NCBI RefSeq assembly: GCF_003591035.1
Contig: NZ_QYUO01000003.1
Coordinates: 1,389,602-1,453,601, forward strand
Direction of reading: 5' to 3'
DNA length: 64,000 bases
Source: Noviherbaspirillum saxi
GTDB lineage: Bacteria > Pseudomonadota > Gammaproteobacteria > Burkholderiales > Burkholderiaceae_D
Below the pieces are notes generated by a model. It did not search any database, had not been told where the DNA came from, and saw nothing but the letters and a program-made list of their open reading frames with translations. Positions 1-7,604 of the stretch are shown here, one piece after another. Numbering within the stretch: position 1 is the first letter of the stretch; every line of letters begins with the position of its first letter. Position numbers and translations under genes: made by a program.

Positions 1-249
1 CACATGGCATTTCGAGCACACGCCCACCCTTAAAAACGCAATAGGAAAAACTCCCCTTTTCGCATACGCACTATACGAATTGCGATATAAGCACTATCAA
101 AAATTTTGTTAAACAGAATCGATGATTTCTTTCATGATTAATGACAGAATGATTTACCCGTTAGCGATTTGCGTCGGCAAATGTGGCTCGGATAAGTGGC
201 ATGCCGCGCAGGCGGCATGGATAGACAACACTCTCGTGCCGGAGCAAAT
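1..249. other. Non-coding left edge, upstream of xdhC
   Basis: No convincing gene is visible before the first ATG at 250. The stretch from about 60 to 150 is AT-rich compared with the coding DNA that follows and probably carries the xdhC promoter, but no clean -35/-10 pair could be fixed. Any gene to the left lies outside the window. Confidence 0.5.
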
Positions 250-1269
250 ATGGATAGCATTGATCTTGAAGTCCTGAAATCCTGCGAACAATGGATTTCC
301 CGCGGAAGCCGATGCGAACTGGTCACGGTCATCAAGACCTGGGGATCGAGCCCTCGTCCGGAAGGCGCCATGCTGGCGATCTGCGACGATGGCACGGTGG
401 TCGGATCGGTGTCCGGCGGCTGTATCGAAGACGACCTGATCGATCGGGTCCGCAAAAACGGCATTACCCGCACCATGCCGGAAATCGTTACCTACGGCAT
501 CACCGCCGACGAAGCGCATCGCTTCGGACTGCCTTGCGGCGGTACCATCCAGCTCGCGATTGAACCGCTTTCGCAGGAAAGCGGCATCGCTGAACTGCTG
601 CAACGGCTTACCGGGCATCAGCTTGTCGCGCGCCGGCTCGACCTGCGCACCGGCATGGTAACGCTTGGTCCCGCTTCCAGCGGGATGAGCCTGCAAGTGT
701 CCGAGACGACGCTGACCACCATTCATGGCCCGCGCTGGCGGCTGCTGATCATCGGCGCGGGCCAGTTGTCCCGCTTTCTGGCCCAGATTGCAGTCGGCAT
801 GGATTATCACGTCACGGTTTGCGATCCCCGTGAAGAATATCGTGAAGGATGGCAGGTGGCCGGCGTCGAAGTTGTCCACGCAATGCCGGATGACCTGGTG
901 CTGGAAATGCAGCTCGACAGCCGCAGTGCGGTGATCGCCCTTACGCATGATCCCAAGCTGGACGACCTTGCATTGATGGAGGCATTGCGTTCCGACGCGT
1001 TTTACGTAGGCGCCATCGGCTCACGCGTGAACAATGCAAGACGCCGCGAGCGCCTGCTTCAATTTGACGTGACAGAGGCGCAGTTGACAAACCTGCATGG
1101 TCCGATCGGCATGTACATCGGTAGCAAGACGCCGTCCGAAATTGCGATTTCCATTCTTGCCGAGATGACTGCCGTAAAGAATGGCGTGGCCCTGCTCGAT
1201 GCGGCGCGCATCGAAAACGCCAAAATCGCAAACCGGCAAGCGGCGACCGATCCTTCATGTGAAAGCTGA
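250..1269 (+). CDS. xdhC: XdhC/CoxI-family molybdenum-cofactor chaperone (copy 1)
   Basis: A 339-residue protein of the XdhC/CoxI family. Members bind molybdenum cofactor, help its sulfuration and deliver it to xanthine-dehydrogenase or CO-dehydrogenase-type enzymes in the cytoplasm. The N-terminal XdhC_CoxI domain carries the typical GSSPRPEGAML and GSVSGGCIEDDLI segments. The C-terminal Rossmann domain starts at LLIIGAGQLSRFLA. The ATG at 250 is chosen over the frame-open ATG at 196 because GGAG lies five bases upstream and because the second copy at 36528 starts at the same MDSID sequence. A ubiX-like gene follows seven bases after the stop. The natural clients are the molybdenum hydroxylases at 12-15.7 kb or 32-36 kb. 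Family confidence is high; the client is inferred. Confidence 0.92.
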   Translation: MDSIDLEVLKSCEQWISRGSRCELVTVIKTWGSSPRPEGAMLAICDDGTVVGSVSGGCIEDDLIDRVRKNGITRTMPEIVTYGITADEAHRFGLPCGGTIQLAIEPLSQESGIAELLQRLTGHQLVARRLDLRTGMVTLGPASSGMSLQVSETTLTTIHGPRWRLLIIGAGQLSRFLAQIAVGMDYHVTVCDPREEYREGWQVAGVEVVHAMPDDLVLEMQLDSRSAVIALTHDPKLDDLALMEALRSDAFYVGAIGSRVNNARRRERLLQFDVTEAQLTNLHGPIGMYIGSKTPSEIAISILAEMTAVKNGVALLDAARIENAKIANRQAATDPSCES

Positions 1270-1276
1270 GAACATC

Positions 1277-1903
1277 ATGCAAACAAGCAAAAAACGTCTG
1301 GTGGTCGCAATCACCGGCGCCAGCGGCGCCATCTATGGTGTGCGCATCCTGCAGGTATTGTCGAAGCTTGAAGACTGGGAAAGCCACCTGGTGTTCTCGT
1401 CGTCGGGCGCACTGACCGCCGCCCATGAACTCGGCATGCGCCGGCCGGAAATCGAGGAACTGGCCGATGTCGTGCACAACGTGCGCGACATCGGCGCATC
1501 GATTGCAAGCGGGTCATTCCAGTGCGACGGCATGGTGATTGCGCCCTGTTCGATGCGAACCCTGGCTGCGGTAGCGCATGGCATGGCCGACAATCTTGTG
1601 ACACGCGCGGCCGATGTGATGCTGAAGGAACGACGTCGGCTGGTATTGCTGGCACGGGAAACGCCGTTCAACCTTGCGCATCTGCGCAACATGACGGCGG
1701 TCACCGAACTGGGCGCAATCGTGCTGCCGCCTATGCCCGCGTTCTACAATCATCCTCAAACCGTCGACGACATCGTCAACCATACTGTCGGCCGCGCACT
1801 CGACCTGTTTCATGTCGAGCACGCCGGACTGGTGCAACGATGGCAAGGATTGAAAGCGTCGCCGGCATTCGCTGAACGCGACGTCAATATGGGTCGGGAA
1901 TGA
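1277..1903 (+). CDS. ubiX: UbiX/Pad1-type flavin prenyltransferase
   Basis: A 208-residue flavoprotein of the UbiX/Pad1 family. Known members attach a dimethylallyl group to FMN, making the prenylated flavin used by UbiD-type decarboxylases. The N-terminal FMN-binding signature VVAITGASGAIYG and the segment around RAADVMLKERRRLVLLARETP are typical. The ATG at 1277 is preferred to the in-frame ATG at 1181, which would overlap xdhC; seven bases separate the two genes, so they are probably co-transcribed. No UbiD partner is in the window. The protein may serve ubiquinone synthesis or a specialised aromatic-acid decarboxylase encoded elsewhere. Pairing with an XdhC gene is unusual. Confidence 0.88.
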   Translation: MQTSKKRLVVAITGASGAIYGVRILQVLSKLEDWESHLVFSSSGALTAAHELGMRRPEIEELADVVHNVRDIGASIASGSFQCDGMVIAPCSMRTLAAVAHGMADNLVTRAADVMLKERRRLVLLARETPFNLAHLRNMTAVTELGAIVLPPMPAFYNHPQTVDDIVNHTVGRALDLFHVEHAGLVQRWQGLKASPAFAERDVNMGRE

Positions 1904-2112
1904 TGGCCGTGGCATTGTGGCCGCCAAGCGTCGTCAATGAGGCATCGTGTTTGGCCGCAGTGCTGCGATTGATTCATTGACATTTTGATCATGGCCGCGC
2001 CTTGTTTGACGAGCAAATCGTCTCGGCCTCGCCATTGACACGCTGTATTGTCCTATTTCGTGGATCTAGCTGTGTCCGGTCGAACTGGATCGCCGTTCGT
2101 TGAGGGACCCGG

Positions 2113-2140
2113 TTGACGAATAATTCAAAGCGTATATACT
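2113..2140 (+). promoter_or_regulatory. Sigma-70-type promoter of the rnk-like gene
   Basis: TTGACG at 2113-2118 and TATACT at 2135-2140 are separated by 16 bases, close to the TTGACA/TATAAT consensus. The only plus-strand gene downstream is the Rnk-like CDS at 2505, so transcription would produce a leader of about 360 bases. Confidence 0.55.
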
Positions 2141-2268
2141 CAGCTCACATTCAATCACTTCCATAGTGGCACTAGCGTGAACAAGGCCTGCATTCTCGCG
2201 AATCGCAATTGTTCTACCCTGAACGAGGGAGTGTCATCTATTGTTGCGTGCTTCATTTTTAATCAGCG

Positions 2269-2490
2269 CCCGTGCCCTCTGCCGCACGGGAATGCTTTCT
2301 TGAATGTACGCCGCGCGCAGTTGTCCACACGGGACCTCGCCTGCCTCTCTTAGGCTCGGCGAGCGCCTAAGAGAACCACCGGTTCTCACTGCCTCCCGAG
2401 CCACCCCACCCGAAATTTGAACGACGTGCCGGCATCTTCGGCTGGCACCCCACGTCTTTTTCAATGACCGCTTTCCAAGCATGCGGTCAT
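2269..2490 (+). promoter_or_regulatory. Structured 5' leader with overlapping hairpins
   Basis: Four perfect inverted repeats lie in this leader. CCCGTGC (2269-2275) pairs with GCACGGG (2284-2290). A 10-bp stem has arms 2346-2355 and 2365-2374. GAGAACC (2371-2377) pairs with GGTTCTC (2381-2387). ATGACCGC (2464-2471) pairs with GCGGTCAT (2483-2490) immediately before the GGGGA ribosome site. The second and third stems share bases 2371-2374, so they exclude each other, as in attenuators or riboswitch-like leaders. No known RNA family was recognised. The repeats are seen directly; the regulatory role is inference. Confidence 0.5.
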
Positions 2491-2504
2491 GGGGATCTAT
2501 TGCC

Positions 2505-2963
2505 ATGAAAATTGAACGCTTTTTGTCTCAGCATGACGCATCAACCCTTAGTCGACTTGCCGAGAACTTGTTGCGTCTGCGTGATGTTAAGTTTAACCAT
2601 GCAGAACGGCTCATAGAGCTAATCACTACTTCCATCCTGCTTCCAGAGAATAGCCGGCGTGACGACTATGTCTCCCTGTACTCAACAGTGGTCTACCGCG
2701 CGGTCGGCACCTCGCAATTGAAATCGATTGTTCTTGTGTGTCCACAGGATGCAAGTGATGTGCTGGCGAAGGTGTCGCTTCTCGCGCCTTTGGCGATGGC
2801 CTTGCTCGGACGCGTCGTCGGAAGCATCGTTGCAGTTACGCTCCCCTTTAACCAGGTTCAGTACATTGAAATTGTAAAAGTCGAACCAGTGTACGACGAC
2901 GACTGCGCACGTGAGCCATTCAATCGCGGCGCCCCTGCCGTCAGAGAATCCAGGCCTACTTAA
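2505..2963 (+). CDS. Rnk-like GreA/GreB C-terminal domain protein
   Basis: A 152-residue protein resembling Rnk (regulator of nucleoside diphosphate kinase), a relative of transcript-cleavage factors GreA and GreB that binds RNA polymerase. The central segment YSTVVYRAVG, then LVCPQDASD, LLAPLAMALLGRVVGS and ITLPF-like VAVTLPF follow the Rnk C-terminal FKBP-like fold. The N-terminal helical part is short, as in Rnk. The ATG at 2505 is chosen because GGGGA lies nine bases upstream and a hairpin ends just before it; the in-frame ATG at 2481 lies inside that hairpin. The protein carries a C-terminal tail rich in charged residues. Likely a transcription-associated stress factor; its exact role is unknown. 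Confidence 0.7.
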   Translation: MKIERFLSQHDASTLSRLAENLLRLRDVKFNHAERLIELITTSILLPENSRRDDYVSLYSTVVYRAVGTSQLKSIVLVCPQDASDVLAKVSLLAPLAMALLGRVVGSIVAVTLPFNQVQYIEIVKVEPVYDDDCAREPFNRGAPAVRESRPT

Positions 2964-3104
2964 CCCTAGTCAGGACGGATCGCTTCGCTGCACGCCAAAT
3001 GAAGCGTTGTCCGTAGATTCTGCCGACCTGGCATAACGACGACAGAGCTAGCAATGCGAGATGCGCAAAATCAGAGTAACAACGATGTATTGAGGGGAGA
3101 TGGT

Positions 3105-4028
3105 ATGCATCGTATTCAGAATATATTAGTCGCCACGGACTATTCAGAGCAGGCGAGGCGCGCAGAAACGCGCGCTGCAATGCTCAGTGTGGAGTTAAAG
3201 GCCAGCACGCTCGAGATTCTAGCGGTACAGGAAACGAGGATGGGATTGAATACGCCCGCCACTGCTTCCGAAAGCACCGAATGTGATGTCAGTTCGGTTG
3301 ATAGCGTTCTCGTCGAGAACCGGCTTCCGGTTTCGTTAGCCCATAGCGTTGATGCCTTGCAGTGCATTCGCTCATTAGCCGTGGGAAAACCAGCTACTGC
3401 GATTGCCAAGCGAGCCGATGAACTGGACTCTGATCTGACGATTGTTGCAGCGCGGTCGAAGAAATTCGTACCCGCTTTTTTCACGCGGGATGGTAACGAC
3501 GAACTCGTGCGCCTTAGTACGCGGCCGGTACTTCTTGTACATACCGATCCTGACCGGGCTTACGCAAAAGTACTGGTTGCAGTAGACTTTTCGGAAGAGT
3601 CGAAGGAAGCTGCCCGTCATGCGCTAGCCGTAGCACCATCGGCCCACTTCACGTTTCTTCACGCCTGCCAGGTCCCGGACGAAGGGATCATGCGGGAGTC
3701 CGGCCTCAATACGGAAGCCATGAACGCCAGCCGGATGGCTCTATGCGAAGAAGCACGCGGAGAACTCAATCTGTTCATTGATCAACTGGGCACAAGGAAA
3801 CAGTTGATCACTCGCGCCATTCACTATGGCCAAACAGTGTCTGTACTCTGTGATTACGCCAAACGCATGCGCGCCGACCTGATCGCCATTGGCAGGCACG
3901 GCAAATCGCGCTTCGTAGAACGCCTGCTGGGCAACACAGCACAACGTCTAATGGACCGTACGACCTGCGACCTCCTTGTCACGTCAACTTCGCCCCCCGG
4001 TGGCTGGGATGACAGGCCCGCAGCTTAG
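3105..4028 (+). CDS. Tandem universal stress protein (two UspA domains)
   Basis: A 307-residue cytoplasmic protein with two UspA folds. The first begins ILVATDYSEQ near the N-terminus; the second begins KVLVAVDFSEESKEAA near residue 155. The second domain ends with GRHGKSRFVERLLGN, matching the Usp nucleotide-binding pattern G-x2-G-x9-G except that the usual Ser/Thr after the last Gly is Asn. The first domain has a less complete motif, as often seen in tandem Usp proteins. The ATG at 3105 has a strong GAGGGGAGA site just upstream, so the longer start at 3054 is rejected. It sits between an Rnk-like gene and a HemD-like gene, suggesting a stress-response group. Confidence 0.87.
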   Translation: MHRIQNILVATDYSEQARRAETRAAMLSVELKASTLEILAVQETRMGLNTPATASESTECDVSSVDSVLVENRLPVSLAHSVDALQCIRSLAVGKPATAIAKRADELDSDLTIVAARSKKFVPAFFTRDGNDELVRLSTRPVLLVHTDPDRAYAKVLVAVDFSEESKEAARHALAVAPSAHFTFLHACQVPDEGIMRESGLNTEAMNASRMALCEEARGELNLFIDQLGTRKQLITRAIHYGQTVSVLCDYAKRMRADLIAIGRHGKSRFVERLLGNTAQRLMDRTTCDLLVTSTSPPGGWDDRPAA

Positions 4029-4044
4029 AATCAAAAGGACCGCC

Positions 4045-4923
4045 ATGAATCGACTTCCGGTGCAGTCGGCAGTGGAAAATTCCATGCCGCGAAAACCACA
4101 TGCCTCGGCCCTCGAGCAAATCAGCTCCGGCGGCGGTATTGCGCATACTATTGTGGTAACCAGGCCATTAAAACAATCCATGCTTTTGGCAGAACGAATC
4201 CAATCGCTGGGAGTAACACCGACGCTTTACCCGTTATTGGACATCTTGCCAGCCGTGGATCGCAGGCTGATATATGACGCCGTGCGCAATATTGATTGTT
4301 ACGCATTAGTGATCTTTGTCAGCCCGAATGCAATAGCCGCGTTTTTTCCGTCCGTCACTTACTGGCCGCGATCCACGGCCATTGCCGTAATGGGGAGTAC
4401 CGGGGTAAAGCAGTTGGAAAAACTAGGTTTTACGGAAGCGCACGTGAAGATCGTGGTACCTGACCGCCTCTCTTCAAACGACTCAGAGGGGTTATTGAAA
4501 ATTCTCAACCTGCAGGAGCTTCGGGGAAAGCGTGCTCTGATTGTAAGGGCGGAAACAGGAAGAGAGTACTTGGCGAACGCCCTTCTCGCCGGCGGCATGA
4601 CAGTGGATCTCCTTGCCGCGTATCGGCGGATTCCGGTCAGGCTGGATCAGCAGAGGATGGTATTGCTCAATGAATTGCTGGCTGGTCATAACGATTGGGT
4701 GGTGACGAGCACTGAGGGACTGGCGGTGCTAGTGGACCAGGCGGAACAGGCTGCCGGCAGCGAAGGACGAGTGCGCTTGATCACGCAACGACTGATCGTG
4801 ACACATCCGCGTATTTTTGAAGCCGCAAAGATCGCCGGCTTTACCAATGTCGTTCTTTCAGGTACCGGTGACGATAATGTAATGTCGTGTTTAACGGCGC
4901 TGTATTCCGGGCATGGGAGCTAG
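4045..4923 (+). CDS. Uroporphyrinogen-III synthase family protein (HemD-like)
   Basis: A 292-residue protein of the HemD family, which cyclises hydroxymethylbilane to uroporphyrinogen III in haem synthesis. Typical segments are TIVVTRPLKQ near residue 36, YALVIFVSPNAI, the linker GKRALIVRAETGRE and the C-terminal DWVVTSTEGLAVL followed by IVTHPRIFEAAKIAGF. The ATG at 4045 follows AAAAGGA; the stop of the stress-protein gene is 17 bases upstream, so the two are probably co-transcribed. It is not beside hemC, as hemD usually is, so it may be a second, specialised or regulatory copy. Family assignment is good; catalytic activity was not verified. Confidence 0.75.
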   Translation: MNRLPVQSAVENSMPRKPHASALEQISSGGGIAHTIVVTRPLKQSMLLAERIQSLGVTPTLYPLLDILPAVDRRLIYDAVRNIDCYALVIFVSPNAIAAFFPSVTYWPRSTAIAVMGSTGVKQLEKLGFTEAHVKIVVPDRLSSNDSEGLLKILNLQELRGKRALIVRAETGREYLANALLAGGMTVDLLAAYRRIPVRLDQQRMVLLNELLAGHNDWVVTSTEGLAVLVDQAEQAAGSEGRVRLITQRLIVTHPRIFEAAKIAGFTNVVLSGTGDDNVMSCLTALYSGHGS

Positions 4924-5327
4924 CATGCACTTGGTAACCGGTCCAAGCGTGTGCCTGCCAATGTACATTTATATGAGCAACGACAGTGCGTGACATCACA
5001 CTTAAGGCTACGCTGAACAAGTCCTCGCGTGTCGCACATCCTGATTTCGGGCGATCCGCGGCGTTGCAAATCCTCGCCATGGCCCCGCCATGTCTGTGGT
5101 TTGCGCCTTGCGCCTCATCCCGAAATCAGGCCTGCGCCATCGCGGAACTTATTCAGCGTAGCCTTAATGGTGTATTACGTATGAAACCTGATACCGTTGT
5201 CTCGACTCTCGACGCATGACCTTGGTTTACCCTTCTGAATCAGCTATGGAATGAACCAGATTTCGGTTCTTACTTTCTCGACGACAGTCCATCACATACG
5301 TCTTTTTGGCGTGCACTTCTCAATGTA
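4924..5327. other. Intergenic region containing a MITE-like palindrome
   Basis: No gene was recognised over these 404 bases. The middle is occupied by a 166-bp imperfect palindrome (5002-5167). The remainder up to the ATG at 5328 should contain the promoter of the acyltransferase-like gene, but no clear hexamers were found. Confidence 0.5.
5002..5167. repeat. 166-bp palindromic MITE-like element flanked by TTAA
   Basis: The outer arms TTAAGGCTACGCTGAA (5002-5017) and TTCAGCGTAGCCTTAA (5152-5167) are perfect inverted repeats. The pairing continues with GAACAAGTCC against GGAACTTATTC and, further in, CCTGATTTCGGG (5039-5050) against CCCGAAATCAGG (5118-5129). TTAA at both ends could be a target duplication or part of the repeat. 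There is no transposase inside. The pattern fits a non-autonomous element moved by a transposase encoded elsewhere; that origin is inferred. Confidence 0.65.
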
Positions 5328-6362
5328 ATGCAAACCGCAACACCTATACTAATTCAGGGAACACCAGAAAATATTGGACTCACTCTGGGTGAACTCGCCC
5401 AAGAAGCCATGCATGAATGGATAGTCCGCACAGATGAGTGGGCCTGCTTGATGGAATGGTATGGTACTTCGACAATCACCCGGTTAATCGATACCGTTCA
5501 AAAGGCATTTCCGACGTGTTGCGACGAGCTGTATGGTATTAGCACCGGCCTGGGAATGGAATTTGAAAAGGTGTTTATTTGGAACTGTCGTGCGGAGCTA
5601 CTCGGCGTATCGTCGCTGCGTAGCAGCACGCTTGCCTGGAACCGCTTAGGATCGCGATCCGTGTTCCATCGTCTTAGTGGTATCGGTGGAAATGAAGGTG
5701 CAGTGCGATTAGCCACGATTCACCCTGACGGGATGCCGGGCTTTGCTACAGTCTATGCACCCGGAGAACTTCCAGGCAATACCATTGCGGCGACGACGTC
5801 CGGAATGGTGCACGCCGTAAATCGCCTGGATTTACCATGCGCATTAGACGGCGTCCCGACTGGATTCATCAACCGCGCGGTTCTCGGCACTCAATCTCTG
5901 TTGGAAGCGATCGAACTGGTCATGGAATGGAACGACTTTGGCGCAGCACACCATACTCTAGGTTCGGCACATGAGTTTGTCATGGTAAGCATTGAATCAG
6001 AGAGAGGGCAGCGCTCAATCGTTCCAGTCGCTAGCAAGTATGCGCACACAAATCATGCTATTCACGACATTATGAAGTCGGCAACCCACATGCGTAACGT
6101 CGACAGCGAGGCACGCCTGGAGGAGATGCGGCGGCTACTCGAGGAAATCCCGCCGCACCCTGACGAAATGTGCATCGATCAGACGCTCACGCCGACGACG
6201 CAATGTCAAGGACCTCCCGAGCTGGCCGCATCAGGCGACGTGGAGAAAACGACTGATTCTGTCGTCACCCTGGTAACGACAAGCGAAACAGATATTAGAT
6301 TTAGCGTTCGATCAACGCAGGAATCAACATGGCTTACGCACAGCTTTCCCCTCAATAGGTAA
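5328..6362 (+). CDS. C45/AAT-type Ntn-hydrolase-like protein with Ser at nucleophile site
   Basis: A 344-residue protein that lines up with the acyl-CoA:6-aminopenicillanate acyltransferase (AAT, peptidase C45) family. Matching features are the N-terminal ILIQGTPENIG, the segment WNCRAELLG at residues 85-93, and HTNH near residue 238. In classical AAT proteins the autocatalytic Gly-Cys-Thr follows the RTE motif. Here the aligned residues are Ser99-Ser100-Thr101, so Ser would have to act as the N-terminal nucleophile, or the protein is inactive. The usual GQNWDW motif is also missing. The substrate is unknown. It has no obvious operon partner and lies between a MITE-like element and convergent moaA. 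Confidence 0.6.
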   Translation: MQTATPILIQGTPENIGLTLGELAQEAMHEWIVRTDEWACLMEWYGTSTITRLIDTVQKAFPTCCDELYGISTGLGMEFEKVFIWNCRAELLGVSSLRSSTLAWNRLGSRSVFHRLSGIGGNEGAVRLATIHPDGMPGFATVYAPGELPGNTIAATTSGMVHAVNRLDLPCALDGVPTGFINRAVLGTQSLLEAIELVMEWNDFGAAHHTLGSAHEFVMVSIESERGQRSIVPVASKYAHTNHAIHDIMKSATHMRNVDSEARLEEMRRLLEEIPPHPDEMCIDQTLTPTTQCQGPPELAASGDVEKTTDSVVTLVTTSETDIRFSVRSTQESTWLTHSFPLNR

Positions 6363-6438
6363 GGTCAACACCTTTACTGAGCGTTCAGGCGGTGGATGAC
6401 AGGCGCAAGCCATCGACGGATGCCTCGACGCCCTTGCT

Positions 6439-7581
6439 CTAGCCGCCTATGTACGACATTTCCACCTTGCGCAACGGTACGGCAACCGATGTCATCGCGG
6501 TCCGCATTTCCGAATACCGGTCGCTGCGTGCGCGCCACAGGCGCGCGATCACCGTCGACAACTCGTCATCCGTATCGCCGCGCCGCAGCAAGGTCCGCAA
6601 ATCGTAACCCTGCGTGCCGAACAGGCAGGTGAACAGCTTTCCTTCGGTCGATAAGCGCGCCCGGGTACAGCTTTGGCAGAATGCCTGCGTAACGCTGGAG
6701 ATAACGCCAATTTCGCCACCGCCATCCACGTAGCGCCATCGCGCAGCCGTTTCACCATCATAATTCGGCGCAATTGCACGCAAGGGAAACTCTTGATGAA
6801 TGCGCCGAATGACTTCCGCTGACGGGATCACCTCGTCCAGCTTCCAGCCATTGGACGATCCCACGTCCATGTACTCGATATATCGCAGGATAAAGGGGGA
6901 ATCCTTGAAATAGCGGGCCATAGTCAGTATCTGGCTGTCGTTGGTGCCGCCCTTGACCACCATGTTGACCTTGGTATGCGTAAAGCCGGCCTGATGCGCA
7001 GCATCAAGGCCTCGCAGCACATCAGCCACGGCAAAATCGACATCGTTCATCTTGCGGAACAGCGTGTCGTCCAGCGCATCGAGCGACACCGTGAGGCGGG
7101 TCAGCCCGGCATCTTTCAGCGCATGGGCCTTTTTCGCAAGCAGCGATCCGTTGGTCGTCAACGTCAGTTCCAGACTATCCCCGTCGATTGTCCGAAGCGT
7201 GCTGAGCATGGCAACCAGGCGCTCTATATTCTTGCGCAACAATGGCTCGCCGCCGGTGAGCCGGATCTTGCGAACGCCACGGGCAATGAATAGTTTTGCG
7301 ATCCTGACTATTTCTTCAAAGGAGAGCAGCGCATCCTGCGGCAGATAGGTATAGCGATGGTCGAATACTTCCTTGGGCATGCAGTACACGCAGCGGAAAT
7401 TGCAGCGATCTGTCACGGAGATGCGCAAGTCGCGAAGCGGGCGGTCGAGTTTGTCGGTTACGACATCCGGCAAGGCGGAGACCGATGCAGGCTCGGCGGT
7501 CGCAACCACAGGTCTCCGGTCAGCCGCTGCGTCGACGTCCAACCGACGATGATCCATGATGGGAATAATCTTCTTGTTCAT
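6439..7581 (-). CDS. moaA: GTP 3',8-cyclase MoaA
   Basis: A 380-residue radical SAM enzyme catalysing the first step of molybdenum-cofactor synthesis, conversion of GTP to 3',8-cyclo-GTP. The N-terminal cluster motif is Cys60-x3-Cys64-x2-Cys67 (CNFRCVYC), followed by LTGGEPLLR. The C-terminal cluster has CQSC and a third Cys in KLFTC. The protein ends in Gly-Gly, as MoaA proteins do. The ATG at 7581 was chosen; an in-frame GTG at 7608 would add nine residues. An N-terminal extension of about 40 residues precedes the core. Its place beside an xdh operon, two XdhC genes and a cox operon fits local demand for molybdenum cofactor. Confidence 0.95.
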   Translation of the reverse strand: MNKKIIPIMDHRRLDVDAAADRRPVVATAEPASVSALPDVVTDKLDRPLRDLRISVTDRCNFRCVYCMPKEVFDHRYTYLPQDALLSFEEIVRIAKLFIARGVRKIRLTGGEPLLRKNIERLVAMLSTLRTIDGDSLELTLTTNGSLLAKKAHALKDAGLTRLTVSLDALDDTLFRKMNDVDFAVADVLRGLDAAHQAGFTHTKVNMVVKGGTNDSQILTMARYFKDSPFILRYIEYMDVGSSNGWKLDEVIPSAEVIRRIHQEFPLRAIAPNYDGETAARWRYVDGGGEIGVISSVTQAFCQSCTRARLSTEGKLFTCLFGTQGYDLRTLLRRGDTDDELSTVIARLWRARSDRYSEMRTAMTSVAVPLRKVEMSYIGG

Positions 7582-7604
7582 AAAGTCCGGCCTACCGGCA
7601 TGCG

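Larger units (their letters stand above)
1904..2504. other. 600-bp intergenic region with promoter and structured leader
   Basis: No gene was recognised between the ubiX-like stop and the ATG at 2505. The left part shows nothing notable. The right part holds a good sigma-70 promoter (2113-2140) followed by a roughly 360-base leader with four hairpin-forming inverted repeats, listed separately. Confidence 0.6.

Noticed and set aside
154..948. Long minus-strand open frame opposite xdhC
   Set aside because: It is antisense to a well-supported XdhC gene, has a composition typical of a shadow frame and no family signature.
5002..5167. CRISPR or tandem repeat
   Set aside because: The repeats are inverted and present once each; there is no regular direct repeat with spacers anywhere in the window.
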